Shown one piece after another: positions 6,746 to 15,811 of a stretch of 64,000 bases of DNA. Within the stretch, counting starts at the first letter, position 1, and the number at the start of each line of letters is the position of its first letter. The notes under the pieces were generated by a model that saw only the letters and a list, made by a program, of their open reading frames with translations, had not been told where the DNA came from and did not search any database. Origin of the DNA: Tenacibaculum sp. 190524A05c (GTDB taxonomy: Bacteria; Bacteroidota; Bacteroidia; Flavobacteriales; Flavobacteriaceae); contig NZ_OZ038523.1 in NCBI RefSeq assembly GCF_964036595.1, forward strand, positions 1,392,501 through 1,456,500. Direction: 5' to 3'. Made by a program: the position numbers and the translations under genes.

Positions 6746-7622
6746 AACCATGTATTTTTCTGTGATACTCAAAATTACTTAAATCAATTTTATGAGCTTC
6801 TTTTACGGTTAAAGTATTTTCTTCAATATCTCCAAGTATCTGAAAGTCATCATTTACAGTAAAGACACCTTTATCAAACATTACATGATGATTGGGACAA
6901 AGACATAAAAGATTTCGCAGACTGTCATCGCCGTTATGTGGTTTACCCAACGGTCTAATGTGAGCACCTTCCGCATAATAACCTCCCTTGGTCTTAATCA
7001 TTGTGCCACAAACCTGGCATTCATAGTTATATAACTCTTTTACGGTTCTTGCCAAACTTGTATCCCTGACAACCCTTACTACAGTTCCTTGGCGTCTTTT
7101 TTTATCCCTTATACCATGATCAAGAATAGCTTCTCGTTTCAAAATCCTAGTAGGATTATTACCAGAGAAGACAAGTTTAAACTTACACATCACAAACTCA
7201 TGATCTCCAAAAGAAACTAATTCATCCCAATAACTTTCTACATAATACAATCCAGCGTAAACATAACCAGAACTTGGGGATAAAGGAGATTTATGCTTAT
7301 GTCCAATAATGACTCTAACAGGAATTCCTCTATCACAACTAATCATTAATCCTTTATTGTCATTATGGTTCCATTCTTGGTCTTTTATTTGTTTTCCTTT
7401 CGAATCTCTTCCACCAGCTCCAGTATAGATTATAACATCATCATCATCTTCGTCTTTATAACCTCCCGAAAGAACAACAGCTGCAGCTCCTAACTCCTTA
7501 TCACTATCTATTCCTCTTCCCCAGTAACGATGGAACCTACTAGGCATCATCTCTCTTCTACCTTGGAATAAATGACCTTCCTCATAACCATCTATATCTC
7601 CAAAAATTATTTGTCTTGGCAT
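6738..7622 (-). CDS. SRA (YDG)-HNH modification-dependent endonuclease
   Basis: 294 residues in two domains. Residues 1-155 match the SRA/YDG fold that flips out modified cytosine: FGDIDGYEEGHLFQGRRE at the start, then AAAVVLSGGYKDEDDDD, IIYTGAGGRD and GIPVRVIIG. Residues 195-270 are an HNH nuclease: YECQVCG, the catalytic AEGAHIRPL, and NLLCLCPNHHVMFDKG, with Cys and His ligands for a structural zinc. SRA-HNH proteins are known type IV restriction enzymes that cut DNA with 5-methyl- or 5-hydroxymethylcytosine. No methyltransferase is nearby, which fits type IV. The gene begins 5 bases after the KAP gene and overlaps the NUDIX gene. Confidence 0.88.
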   Translation of the reverse strand: MPRQIIFGDIDGYEEGHLFQGRREMMPSRFHRYWGRGIDSDKELGAAAVVLSGGYKDEDDDDVIIYTGAGGRDSKGKQIKDQEWNHNDNKGLMISCDRGIPVRVIIGHKHKSPLSPSSGYVYAGLYYVESYWDELVSFGDHEFVMCKFKLVFSGNNPTRILKREAILDHGIRDKKRRQGTVVRVVRDTSLARTVKELYNYECQVCGTMIKTKGGYYAEGAHIRPLGKPHNGDDSLRNLLCLCPNHHVMFDKGVFTVNDDFQILGDIEENTLTVKEAHKIDLSNFEYHRKIHGYD

Positions 7623-7627
7623 AAAAA

Positions 7628-9769
7628 CTAAAGTGAATGTTTTATATTTTCGAAACTTTCAGAAGATATATCTTCTATATTCTCATTCTTGTATGACCTG
7701 ATAAAAAAATCTAGTATTAATTTCTCTCCCTCGGAATACTTACTTAAATCAAAAGTATCTAATCGTTCTTTAACTTTCTCCTTTTCCATACCTCTAATAA
7801 GACTATTCCCACCAAATTTATAGATCAATTCACCAAATGAATTTTGTGCCACCCTCGAAAACGCAATCCATATTATTCTAATGAAAAGACTATCATCACT
7901 TAAAATTTCAGACAAATTGTTCGTGTAAAAATCAATATCGATATCTGATGTAAATAATAATATAAACTTAATTTCATCGAAAGTTTGGTCGGTATAACTT
8001 TCTATTAAACTTTTAAATACAGGTCTGCATAAATCTTTTAACTCTTTTTTTAACTCCTCAATAAAAACCTCATTATTATGATCATAACCTAACAAATAAA
8101 ACCACCTGTAATATGATCTAAATTTCCCTTTTTTCTTTTCTTCATAGGAATTCAAAATTGAATTACCCAAAATCAATGAAGAGGACTTTCTATTTTCACG
8201 TATTAATTCAAATATAAACGTCTCTTTAGAGTCATGATAAAAACGTTCTTTAAATATATTTGAGAAAAAATCTAATACAATTGAATACTCGGTTGACGTA
8301 CCAAAAAAGATAGGTTCTTCGTATGGTAGTTTATTACAAAAACATAGTACAGAGAGATTAATTAAACCCAATCTATCATCATCTGCCACAGTTGATTTAA
8401 CCATTAACCAATCCAAAAACTTAGGAAGCTGATCTTTTGTTCGAATTTCTTCCAAAATCTTAATATTTTCTTCTACCGAATTTTTAAAAATAAAATCTCG
8501 ATAAACAACTTCCTTAATGTCTGTATTAGATAATTTCAAACCAAAATATCTATCAAAATAATTCCTATCCGCAACCCTTTTACCTCTTATCAATAAATTA
8601 GTTGAATCTTCAGTATACCCTAACCCTCTTTCAACAATAAACAAACTTTTTAAGATGCTTTCAATATCACTCTCTAAACCAAACTTTTCAATATATGATT
8701 CAGTTGTTACCTCATTAGAATTATTTATAATTGAGGATTTGTTTTTACGGTGTCTATAGGTCAACTCTTCCTTATTCTCAATAATTTTTCTATATAACTG
8801 ATGCTGAAAAAGTCTCAAAAATTCAACACGAAGAAAATCCAAAACATTTAGATCATGAATAATTAATGGTAATCTCAATTTTATACTATTACAAAACCTG
8901 TAGACATCTCTTAAATTATTGAACATTTGAACAAATTGTTCATTTCGAATTTTACCACTCAATCCAGTTATAATATCAATTGTTTCTGGATCCTTAAAAA
9001 GAACATTAAGACTATCAATGAACAACCTCGATAAATCGGTTTTAGATATTGGTGGTAATGTATAATCTATTTGAACAATTTTTTCCATGTACTTTTTTCC
9101 AAAATCATTAAATTCTTTTTGCAATGCAGATTCCACTACTTCTAAGTCATATGATAAAATAAAGATTGTATTAGAAAAATTTCCATTCAGTTTTACTAAC
9201 TGAAAAATATCCGTTATTTCACGAGGGGTTAACCTATCAATATCATCAATTGTTATGTATAACTTAATATTTTTTTCAATCAAAATATCATCTATATCTT
9301 TTTTTAATTCAATAAGATTTTTCTCTTGAAAACCATCTTTAAGTAATTTACTCACTGCATTCATTCCCTCCTGAACTCCCGAATGCAAATATTTCACCCA
9401 ACTTAATCGATCCAAAAATTTGGCAACTTTTTCAGAAACAGCTTTTAGTTTTTCAGACTTACCATTTAACTTTAAAATTAATTCTTTTAGAAAGTACATT
9501 TGTAATTCCTTTTGACCAGAGAACATCCAAGGATTAAATCTTAAAACAACAATTTCTTGATTCTCTTCTCCTGATAACTTTTCTATATTATCAATAATAA
9601 AGTTTAATAAAGTCGACTTCCCTATTCCCCAAGTTCCATTAATTCCCAAAACCGTACTTTCAGTACTATCTTTAAAAGAATAAACTAAACCTCTAGCAAT
9701 TTCTTTTGCTAATTCATTTCTTCCTAACTTATCTTTTTGAGGGTCAACTAATGGTAAATCTGTATTCAT
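7628..9769 (-). CDS. KAP family P-loop NTPase
   Basis: 713 residues. Walker A is GINGTWGIGKST (about 42-53), followed by the KAP signature RFNPWMFSG, and Walker B is YITIDDIDRLTPREI (about 170-185). The C-terminal 400 residues are helical without known motifs. No obvious membrane helices, unlike classical KAP proteins but like the QatA-type soluble branch. KAP NTPases occur in several bacterial anti-phage systems. This is the first gene of a tight operon with the SRA-HNH nuclease and NUDIX hydrolase, so it may act as the sensor or motor. An AAGGAG lies about 14 bases before the ATG. Confidence 0.85.
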   Translation of the reverse strand: MNTDLPLVDPQKDKLGRNELAKEIARGLVYSFKDSTESTVLGINGTWGIGKSTLLNFIIDNIEKLSGEENQEIVVLRFNPWMFSGQKELQMYFLKELILKLNGKSEKLKAVSEKVAKFLDRLSWVKYLHSGVQEGMNAVSKLLKDGFQEKNLIELKKDIDDILIEKNIKLYITIDDIDRLTPREITDIFQLVKLNGNFSNTIFILSYDLEVVESALQKEFNDFGKKYMEKIVQIDYTLPPISKTDLSRLFIDSLNVLFKDPETIDIITGLSGKIRNEQFVQMFNNLRDVYRFCNSIKLRLPLIIHDLNVLDFLRVEFLRLFQHQLYRKIIENKEELTYRHRKNKSSIINNSNEVTTESYIEKFGLESDIESILKSLFIVERGLGYTEDSTNLLIRGKRVADRNYFDRYFGLKLSNTDIKEVVYRDFIFKNSVEENIKILEEIRTKDQLPKFLDWLMVKSTVADDDRLGLINLSVLCFCNKLPYEEPIFFGTSTEYSIVLDFFSNIFKERFYHDSKETFIFELIRENRKSSSLILGNSILNSYEEKKKGKFRSYYRWFYLLGYDHNNEVFIEELKKELKDLCRPVFKSLIESYTDQTFDEIKFILLFTSDIDIDFYTNNLSEILSDDSLFIRIIWIAFSRVAQNSFGELIYKFGGNSLIRGMEKEKVKERLDTFDLSKYSEGEKLILDFFIRSYKNENIEDISSESFENIKHSL

Positions 9770-9785
9770 TTTTTTTAATTTAACT

Positions 9786-9800
9786 CCTTATATAATAAGG
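9786..9800. promoter_or_regulatory. Inverted repeat upstream of the KAP operon
   Basis: CCTTA-TATAA-TAAGG, a perfect 5-base inverted repeat 17 bases upstream of the KAP start codon. One arm on the minus strand includes the AAGGAG. It could be an operator or an mRNA hairpin hiding the ribosome site. Confidence 0.3.
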
Positions 9801-9823
9801 ATAATGGTTTGTTCAATCCCAAC

Positions 9824-9849
9824 AAAACCCCGTTGAGAAACGAGGTTTT
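9824..9849. terminator. Hairpin between the small membrane gene and the KAP operon
   Basis: AAAACCCCGTT/AACGAGGTTTT with one mismatch and loop GAGA. T-rich on both sides; probably ends the transcript of the gene at 9895. Confidence 0.5.
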
Positions 9850-9894
9850 GAATTTTTGAGAATATATATAATCTCGGGAGGAAAAAAAGAAAGG

Positions 9895-10104
9895 CTATAA
9901 TACTAGTGCTAATACCCCAGCTACAATTGGTATGACTACCAAAAATACCACCAGGTAATATGTATTAGCTCTAACTCGCTCTGTTTTTTCTAATAATAAT
10001 TTCTGAGTATATAGAGCTTCCTTTTGTAAATCTTCTAAGGAATACTCTTTATACTTTTCGTCAAATTTTTGTCTTCTTAGGGATACTTTTTTGGTAGTGG
10101 CCAT
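9895..10104 (-). CDS. Small tail-anchored membrane protein, unknown function
   Basis: 69 residues: a basic, helical N-terminal half (KKVSLRRQKFDEKYKEYSLEDL, heptad-like to about residue 45) and one C-terminal membrane helix (YLVVFLVVIPIVAGVLALVL) ending at the stop codon. No family recognised. A hairpin follows on the same strand, so it is likely transcribed alone. The roughly 260 bases upstream (10105-10364) hold no gene I can support. Confidence 0.55.
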   Translation of the reverse strand: MATTKKVSLRRQKFDEKYKEYSLEDLQKEALYTQKLLLEKTERVRANTYYLVVFLVVIPIVAGVLALVL

Positions 10105-10360
10105 AGTATTTAAGGTGTTGGGATACTAAATTTTTAAGCATCTTTTACTAAAGTAAAAAAGCTTTTTAACTTTTTAATTAATCATTTTTCGCGGAAACGA
10201 GGTTTAACAATTTTAAGGAATACAAGTTTAATGATTTTTCAAATCTCTAGCAATAATTGAGACAGATTATTCTATTGCTTTTTATAAATAAATGAGATTG
10301 GATTACTCTAAACATATTAAAAGCCAAATTTTAGCCGTAACTCAAATATTGTGATAAATA

Positions 10361-10387
10361 AAAAAAGCTTCTCAAATTGAGAAGCTT
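10361..10387 (-). terminator. Terminator of tRNA-His
   Basis: AAGCTTCTC/GAGAAGCTT hairpin followed on the minus strand by a T-run. Same 23-base hairpin as at 3644. Confidence 0.85.
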
Positions 10388-10396
10388 TTTATTCTG

Positions 10397-10471
10397 GGTG
10401 AAAGACCGGGTTCGAACCGGCGACCTCCGGAACCACAATCCGGCGCTCTAACCAACTGAGCTACAATCACC
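10397..10471 (-). tRNA. tRNA-His(GTG)
   Basis: Anticodon loop TTGTGGT, stem CCGGA/TCCGG, T loop TTCGAAC. The extra 5' G (position -1, base 10471) pairs with C73 (base 10397), as required for tRNA-His. The acceptor stem GTGATTG/CTTTCAC shows two adjacent T-T mismatches. Confidence 0.95.
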
Positions 10472-10487
10472 ATTTAACTAGCGGGTG

Positions 10488-10518
10488 CAAATATAATCCT
10501 TTTCTTAAATATGACAAA
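10488..10518 (-). promoter_or_regulatory. Promoter of tRNA-His
   Basis: Minus-strand TTTG (10518-10515), 19 bases, TATATTTG (10495-10488). A full match to the Bacteroidota consensus. Confidence 0.8.
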
Positions 10519-10526
10519 AGATTTTC

Positions 10527-11243
10527 TTATTTTAATTTACTTAAATTTTCTACCGCAACGTAACGTTCTGTAGTAAAGCCCTCTGCATAATCCACTCCAA
10601 TAAGCCTCCCCAAGTCTTTTGCTCTGTATTCTACACTTTCTGTAAAGTTTTTACTTGTAATTGGTGTTTCAGGTTCTTTGCTTGAAGGATCAAAAAATTG
10701 AGAACTATAAGCCATAACAGAATCTATCTTCTTATCCATGAAACCTGTAACGTCAACCACAAAATCTGGCTCTATATTTTTCCATTGAATGTAGTGATAT
10801 ACAACTTTCGGTCTCCATTTATCCTGCTTCACTCCATCTAACTCCGTTTCAATTTTCACCAAACCACTTAAAAAACAAGAATCTGAAACTACTTTACTTC
10901 CTTTTGGATGATCAATATGGCGATCATCAATTGCATTACATAACACAATTTCAGGTCTGTATTTACGAATCATTTTAATGATTTCTAATTGATGCTCTTT
11001 ATCATTTACAAAAAAGCCATCAGCAAAACCCAAGTTTTCTCTTACTTGAACTCCAAGTATTTGAGCTGCTTTAGCTGCTTCAATATCTCTTAATTCTGCA
11101 GATCCTCGTGTTCCTAATTCACCACGAGTTAAATCTACAATTCCTACTTTTTTACCTAAAGAAATTTCTTTAGCAATAGTTGCAGAGCAACCTAATTCTA
11201 CATCATCTGGATGTGCTCCAAAAGCTAATATATCTAGTTTCAT
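10527..11243 (-). CDS. bshB1: Bacillithiol biosynthesis deacetylase BshB1
   Basis: 238 residues of the PIG-L/LmbE deacetylase family. Zinc ligands are visible in GAHPDDVE (residues 9-16) and in DDRHIDHPKG (about 106-115); the TRGELGTRGS and FFDPSSKEPETPI blocks are typical of BshB1. It removes the acetyl group from GlcNAc-malate to give GlcN-malate, the second step of bacillithiol synthesis, in the cytosol. The start overlaps the stop of the OmpA-like gene (ATGA). The other bacillithiol genes are not in the window. Confidence 0.93.
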   Translation of the reverse strand: MKLDILAFGAHPDDVELGCSATIAKEISLGKKVGIVDLTRGELGTRGSAELRDIEAAKAAQILGVQVRENLGFADGFFVNDKEHQLEIIKMIRKYRPEIVLCNAIDDRHIDHPKGSKVVSDSCFLSGLVKIETELDGVKQDKWRPKVVYHYIQWKNIEPDFVVDVTGFMDKKIDSVMAYSSQFFDPSSKEPETPITSKNFTESVEYRAKDLGRLIGVDYAEGFTTERYVAVENLSKLK

Positions 11244-11695
11244 TCTTTACTACTCTTTAATTCTTTTATTTCCTCTTTCGATGTCACTTGGATCGCTATC
11301 CTATTATTCAAATATCTTCCGGATCTTGTAGGTGTTAAACAACAAGGATAATTTTGACCGAATCCAATTGTTTTAACTCTCAATGAATCAACTCCTAATT
11401 TTACCATTAACTTTTTAATCAAAATAGCTCTTCTATCTGTCAATTTTTGATTATTATCAATGTCACCATCAACGGAAGTATGACTAATTATTAAATAGTT
11501 TTTACCATTTGAATTAATATGCTCTACAAGATCCTTCATTGCCTCTAAAGAACCTTCTTTGAAATACGATTCTTTATATTCAAATTGAATTTTCTTTGCT
11601 AGATCTTTCAAATATTCATCCTCCTTTTCTTGTTGAGCAGAACTAATAAATGAAAATAGAATGCTCAATACAAAAACAGCTCTTCTTTTCCACAT
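11240..11695 (-). CDS. OmpA-like C-terminal domain protein, periplasmic
   Basis: 151 residues: signal peptide (FVLSILFSFISSAQ), then an OmpA/MotB-like peptidoglycan-binding domain with LIISHTSVDGDIDNNQKLTDRRAI and the closing NNRIAIQV. The GRAD-like motif is weak, and there is no beta-barrel domain, so this is a small, divergent stand-alone OmpA-C protein. It lies 9 bases after the transsulfuration gene and overlaps bshB1 by 4 bases; the operon link to bacillithiol synthesis looks incidental. Confidence 0.75.
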   Translation of the reverse strand: MWKRRAVFVLSILFSFISSAQQEKEDEYLKDLAKKIQFEYKESYFKEGSLEAMKDLVEHINSNGKNYLIISHTSVDGDIDNNQKLTDRRAILIKKLMVKLGVDSLRVKTIGFGQNYPCCLTPTRSGRYLNNRIAIQVTSKEEIKELKSSKE

Positions 11696-11704
11696 AGTAC
11701 AATT

Positions 11705-12856
11705 TTATATCTTCTCTATGGCTTGCTCAATATCAGCAATTAAATCCTCTACCTCTTCAATTCCAACTGAAAAACGAATTAATCCATCCTTGATTCCTTG
11801 TTTTGCCCTTTCTTCTGGGGACAATAAGGCATGCGATGTTTGAGATGGACTTAATACAGTACTTTCAACTCCAGCTAAACTCATAGACGGTTTTATCAGC
11901 TGTAAATTACGTTGAAATTCCATAGAATTTATTCCTGCCTTTAATTCAAAGGATAACATTCCTCCAAATCCTTTCATTTGTGATTTAGCTAATTCATGAT
12001 TCTCATGAGAAGTTAAACCAGGATAATACACTTTATCAACATTTGGATTTTGCTCTAAGTATGTTGCCATTTTCAATGCGTTCTCATTTTGACATTTCAC
12101 ACGCAAATTCATAGTTTTAATACTTCTTTCAAGCATCCAAACTGTAAAATCACTTAAACTTCCTCCAAAGTTCTTCGCAATATTCCAAATCTTATCAATA
12201 TGCTCGTTAGACGCGGCAACTGCTCCAGCTAAAATATCAGAGTGTCCACCCATATATTTCGTTGCAGAATGAATCATAATATCAATACCAAAATCAATTG
12301 GAGTTTGATTAATTGGAGAAGCAAAAGTATTATCAATCATAGTAACAATTCCGTTTGCTTTTGCTAAATCTGCTACAGCTTTAATATCAACTAATTTTAA
12401 CAAAGGATTTGATGGTGTTTCTATAAAAACAACTTTTGTATTCTCACGAATCACCTTTTTAAAATCATCAATATCTAAGCTCTCAGTAAACGTATATTCA
12501 ATTCCAAACTTATCAAATTCCTCAACTACTAAATTATATGTTCCTCCGTATAACGTTTCTTGTAATACTACATGATCTCCTTTATGCAAAAACGCCATTA
12601 AAGTTGTACTTATAGCCGCCATTCCAGAACCAAAAATCAATGCATTTTCTGTTTTCTCTAATGCAGCGATTTTTTTACAAAGTGCCTCTTGGTTTGGCGT
12701 ATTAAAATAACGTGGATATCTTTTTACATCAACATCATAAAATTGATAAGAAGAAGATAAATATATTGGCGAAACAGCTCCTTTAAACTGTTCATCTTTT
12801 AACTCTCCAACATGAGTACAAATAGTGTTTATTCCGTATTTATTTTTAGAATCCAT
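11705..12856 (-). CDS. PLP-dependent transsulfuration enzyme (cystathionine gamma-synthase/methionine gamma-lyase type)
   Basis: 383 residues, the normal length of Cys/Met metabolism PLP enzymes. The lysine that binds PLP is in HSATKYMGGHSD (about residue 200), and ETPSNPLLK, DNTFASP and GMAAIS are conserved family blocks. It acts on homoserine- or cysteine-derived substrates; synthase, sulfhydrylase or lyase cannot be separated by eye. ATG 12856 is chosen because the longer frame starts with TTG at 12862. An AATCTTTG, one base off the -7 consensus, ends 3 bases before this ATG. Confidence 0.88.
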   Translation of the reverse strand: MDSKNKYGINTICTHVGELKDEQFKGAVSPIYLSSSYQFYDVDVKRYPRYFNTPNQEALCKKIAALEKTENALIFGSGMAAISTTLMAFLHKGDHVVLQETLYGGTYNLVVEEFDKFGIEYTFTESLDIDDFKKVIRENTKVVFIETPSNPLLKLVDIKAVADLAKANGIVTMIDNTFASPINQTPIDFGIDIMIHSATKYMGGHSDILAGAVAASNEHIDKIWNIAKNFGGSLSDFTVWMLERSIKTMNLRVKCQNENALKMATYLEQNPNVDKVYYPGLTSHENHELAKSQMKGFGGMLSFELKAGINSMEFQRNLQLIKPSMSLAGVESTVLSPSQTSHALLSPEERAKQGIKDGLIRFSVGIEEVEDLIADIEQAIEKI

Positions 12857-12915
12857 AAACAAAGATTAGGTTAGTAGATAAAGAAATGATTGGTAGCTAA
12901 ATTACAAAAAGTGAA

Positions 12916-14322
12916 CTATACCTGAACGGTTTTCCACTTTCCTTTTTTGAATAACCACACACCTACTACTGCAATTAAAACTTCAGCTAAAGTAATTGCC
13001 CAAAAAACACCTTTTGGACCAAAATCTAGAGTAATTGCCATTAGATATGCGAAAGGCAATTGAAATAACCAAAAACAAATAAAATTGATTAGTGTTGGAG
13101 TTTTAGTATCACCAGATCCATTAAACGACTGAATCACAACCATTCCGTAGGCATAAGCAATATAACCAACAGCCATAACCTGTAAACAAAGTGCTCCGTT
13201 TTCAACTACTTTTGGATTATCTGAAAACCAACCTAAAAATGTTGGTGCAAAAGCTATATATATGATAGATACAAATCCCATGAAATACGCACAATATTTC
13301 CCTGTAATCCACACCGATTTCTCGGCTCTTTCTGGTTGTTTTGCTCCTAAATTCTGACCAACTAATGTTGCCGCGGCATTACTCATTCCCCATGCCGGCA
13401 TTAACGTAAACATCATTATTCTAATAGCGATTGTATATCCCGCTAATACTTCACTACCAAATTCAGACATGATTCTCATTAACACCACCCAACTCGATGT
13501 TCCGATAATAAATTGTCCTATTCCTCCCAAAGAAACTTTTACAATATTGTAAATTAAACTTATTCTCAATACTAAATCTTTCAGCATTAATTTGATTTTC
13601 CCACTACCATAAAATAAAATCAATAATTGTGTAATTACTGCTGTTCCTCTACCAATTGTAGTAGCTATTGCCGCTCCTTCCACTCCATATGCTGGAATTG
13701 GGCCCAATCCGAAAATGAATATTGGATCTAAAATGATGTTTAATCCATTCGATAAAATTAAAGTCCACATGGCTACGGAAGCATCTCCTGCCCCTCTAAA
13801 AATAGCATTAATAAGAAATAGCAACACTACTGTTATGTTTCCTCCGAGTAAAACTCTAGTGTATTCAAATCCTTCTTCAATTAAAGCCGGTTCACCTCCC
13901 ATAAATTGAAGAATTTCTCTAGGGAATAAAATTCCTATAGCACTAATTCCAATGGAAATTATAATTCCAAGAAATATTACTTGAACAGCTGTTTCATTAG
14001 CCTTTTTAATATCCTTCTCTCCTACTCTTCTAGCAATTAATGCTGTTGCCGCCATGCTTAAACCTATTGCTACGGCATAAACTAGGGTTAATACTGATTC
14101 CGTTAAACCTACTGTTGCCACAGCATTAACACTTACTCTTGAAACGTAAATGATATCTACTAATGCAAATATTGATTCCATTAGCATCTCCAGTATCATT
14201 GGAATAGAAAGCATAAAAACCGCTTTTTTGATACTGCCTTGCGTAAAGTCTTGCTGTTCTCCTAAAACAGCTTCTTTAAATAATTGTAATATATTCTTAC
14301 TTGAAGTTTGATTGTTTGTCAT
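12916..14322 (-). CDS. MATE family efflux transporter
   Basis: 468 residues with about 12 membrane helices in two homologous halves, e.g. SIPMILEMLMESIFALVDI near the start and SLGGIGQFIIGTSSWVVLMRI in the second half, as in Na+/H+-driven multidrug exporters of the NorM/DinF group. Inner membrane; substrate unknown. An N-terminal soluble extension of about 30 residues is present. It is divergent from the DUF2520 gene. A stem-loop (14344-14365) lies in the leader. Confidence 0.9.
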   Translation of the reverse strand: MTNNQTSSKNILQLFKEAVLGEQQDFTQGSIKKAVFMLSIPMILEMLMESIFALVDIIYVSRVSVNAVATVGLTESVLTLVYAVAIGLSMAATALIARRVGEKDIKKANETAVQVIFLGIIISIGISAIGILFPREILQFMGGEPALIEEGFEYTRVLLGGNITVVLLFLINAIFRGAGDASVAMWTLILSNGLNIILDPIFIFGLGPIPAYGVEGAAIATTIGRGTAVITQLLILFYGSGKIKLMLKDLVLRISLIYNIVKVSLGGIGQFIIGTSSWVVLMRIMSEFGSEVLAGYTIAIRIMMFTLMPAWGMSNAAATLVGQNLGAKQPERAEKSVWITGKYCAYFMGFVSIIYIAFAPTFLGWFSDNPKVVENGALCLQVMAVGYIAYAYGMVVIQSFNGSGDTKTPTLINFICFWLFQLPFAYLMAITLDFGPKGVFWAITLAEVLIAVVGVWLFKKGKWKTVQV

Positions 14323-14343
14323 TGTAATTGTATTGGTAATTGA

Positions 14344-14365
14344 ATCCTTTAAAAGACTAAAGGAT
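14344..14365 (-). other. Stem-loop in the MATE gene leader
   Basis: ATCCTTT/AAAGGAT with an 8-base loop, 21 bases upstream of the MATE start. No T-run. Possibly regulatory; no known riboswitch class is recognised. Confidence 0.25.
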
Positions 14366-14469
14366 GTAACTTAAAATTATATGTCCTACGGGTAGACTTA
14401 AACAATCATGCAACAAATATGCAAAAAATTAACGAATAGCTTTCGATAAAATTCAATAAATTCGCTTTC

Positions 14470-15213
14470 ATGATATCTGTTGTTTTACTTGGAGGAGGAA
14501 ATGTTGCATACCACTTAACTCAAGCATTTTTAGCTTGTAAAGATGTTGATTTGAAACAGTTATATGCAAGAAATGCAAATTCTATTGCTCAATTTCAGAA
14601 TGATGTTTCTATAACCGATGATTTAAACTTGCTAGTGGATGCCGATGTATATATAATCGCCATTTCTGATGATGCTATTAGTTCAATTTCTTCTCAACTT
14701 CCTGAAAACAAACTGGTAACTCATACTTCAGGTAGCGTTGCAATGAATTCTTTAAAAAATACCGGTAGAAAAGGTATTTTTTACCCGTTACAAAGTTTTT
14801 CAATAACAAAGCCTGTTAACTTTTCTGAAATTCCAATTTGTATTGAGGCAGAGCAAGACGAAGATTTAAAGTTATTAGAACAATTAGCTCAATTAATTTC
14901 GCCGAAAGTATATCAAATCTCTTCAGACCAAAGAAGCAAACTTCATGTGGCGGCTGTATTTGTAAATAACTTTACAAATCATATGTATAAAATTGGGAAT
15001 GATATTTGCAAACAATATGATGTTCCTTTTGAAGTACTATTACCGTTAATACAAGAAACGGCTTCAAAAATTGAACATGTAGCTCCAAATGAAGCTCAAA
15101 CTGGACCAGCAAAGCGAAAAGATCAAGAAACAATTCAAAGACATTTAAATTTGCTTGATACTAAGCAAAAAAAAATATATCAACTTATAACAAAATCAAT
15201 CCAAAATGGATAA
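14470..15213 (+). CDS. Rossmann-fold and DUF2520 domain protein
   Basis: 247 residues. Residues 1-120 are a dinucleotide-binding Rossmann fold (VVLLGGGNVAYHL, and DVYIIAISDDAI), and the C-terminal half is DUF2520 (KLHVAAVFVNNFTNH, then GPAKRKDQETIQRHL). Related to ketopantoate/6-phosphogluconate-type dehydrogenases, but the substrate is unknown. It overlaps the next gene by 8 bases, the DUF2520-HAD order typical of Flavobacteriia. TAAATTCG ends 5 bases before the ATG, a near-match to the -7 box. Confidence 0.85.
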   Translation: MISVVLLGGGNVAYHLTQAFLACKDVDLKQLYARNANSIAQFQNDVSITDDLNLLVDADVYIIAISDDAISSISSQLPENKLVTHTSGSVAMNSLKNTGRKGIFYPLQSFSITKPVNFSEIPICIEAEQDEDLKLLEQLAQLISPKVYQISSDQRSKLHVAAVFVNNFTNHMYKIGNDICKQYDVPFEVLLPLIQETASKIEHVAPNEAQTGPAKRKDQETIQRHLNLLDTKQKKIYQLITKSIQNG

Positions 15214-15733
15214 AAGCTATAAACAACTTTTTAACGATGTAACAACATTTATTTTTGATGTTGATGGTGTACTTACCAATGGAATCGTAACTGTTTTTCC
15301 TAACGGAGAACTAGTTCGACAAATGAATATTAAAGACGGATATGCTTTAAAAGCAGCTGTGAAATCAGGATACCGTGTTTGTATTATATCAGGTGGAAAA
15401 AATGAAGGAGTAAGAAAACGATTAGAAGGTTTAGGAATTACAGATATTTATTTAGGAGCACATACCAAAATAGACCAATATAAAGAGTTAGTTGAGAAGT
15501 ACGATTTAAAAGCGGAAAACGTTATGTACATGGGTGATGATATTCCTGATTTACCTGTAATGGAAAAAGTTGGAATTCCATGCTGTCCAAATGACGCTGT
15601 AAGAGAATTACAGGCCATGTCTGTTTATATTTCAGATAAAAAAGGTGGCGAAGGCTGTGCAAGAGACGTTATTGAACAAGTAATGCGTGTGCAACAAAAA
15701 TGGCACGATAATTTCGATGCTCAATATGATTAA
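15206..15733 (+). CDS. HAD-family phosphatase, KdsC (KDO 8-phosphate phosphatase) type
   Basis: 175 residues of the C0-cap HAD group. Motif I FIFDVDGVLTNG (nucleophile and acid Asp), motif II IISGGKNEG, motif III with YMGDDIPDLPVM, and the tail EGCARDVIEQVM are all present. KdsC frees KDO from KDO 8-phosphate for lipopolysaccharide core synthesis. The gene overlaps the DUF2520 gene, not other KDO genes, so the substrate is not certain. Confidence 0.85.
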   Translation: MDKSYKQLFNDVTTFIFDVDGVLTNGIVTVFPNGELVRQMNIKDGYALKAAVKSGYRVCIISGGKNEGVRKRLEGLGITDIYLGAHTKIDQYKELVEKYDLKAENVMYMGDDIPDLPVMEKVGIPCCPNDAVRELQAMSVYISDKKGGEGCARDVIEQVMRVQQKWHDNFDAQYD

Positions 15734-15811
15734 TGGAAAACTAACAAATGTTAGTTCTTAAATCAATTAATTATACAATATTTAGAAAGTAAAACAACAA
15801 ATTAATTATAC

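Noticed and set aside
7628-9769. KAP protein as a Qat system QatA
   Set aside because: QatB, QatC (QueC-like) and QatD genes are absent; the neighbours are SRA-HNH and NUDIX genes.
3644-10387. The identical hairpins at 3644 and 10365 as a mobile repeat
   Set aside because: Each sits exactly at a gene end with a T-run; a shared terminator sequence is the simpler explanation.
12857-12915. SAM-type riboswitch upstream of the transsulfuration gene
   Set aside because: Only 59 bases separate the two genes and no riboswitch-like stems or expression platform are seen.
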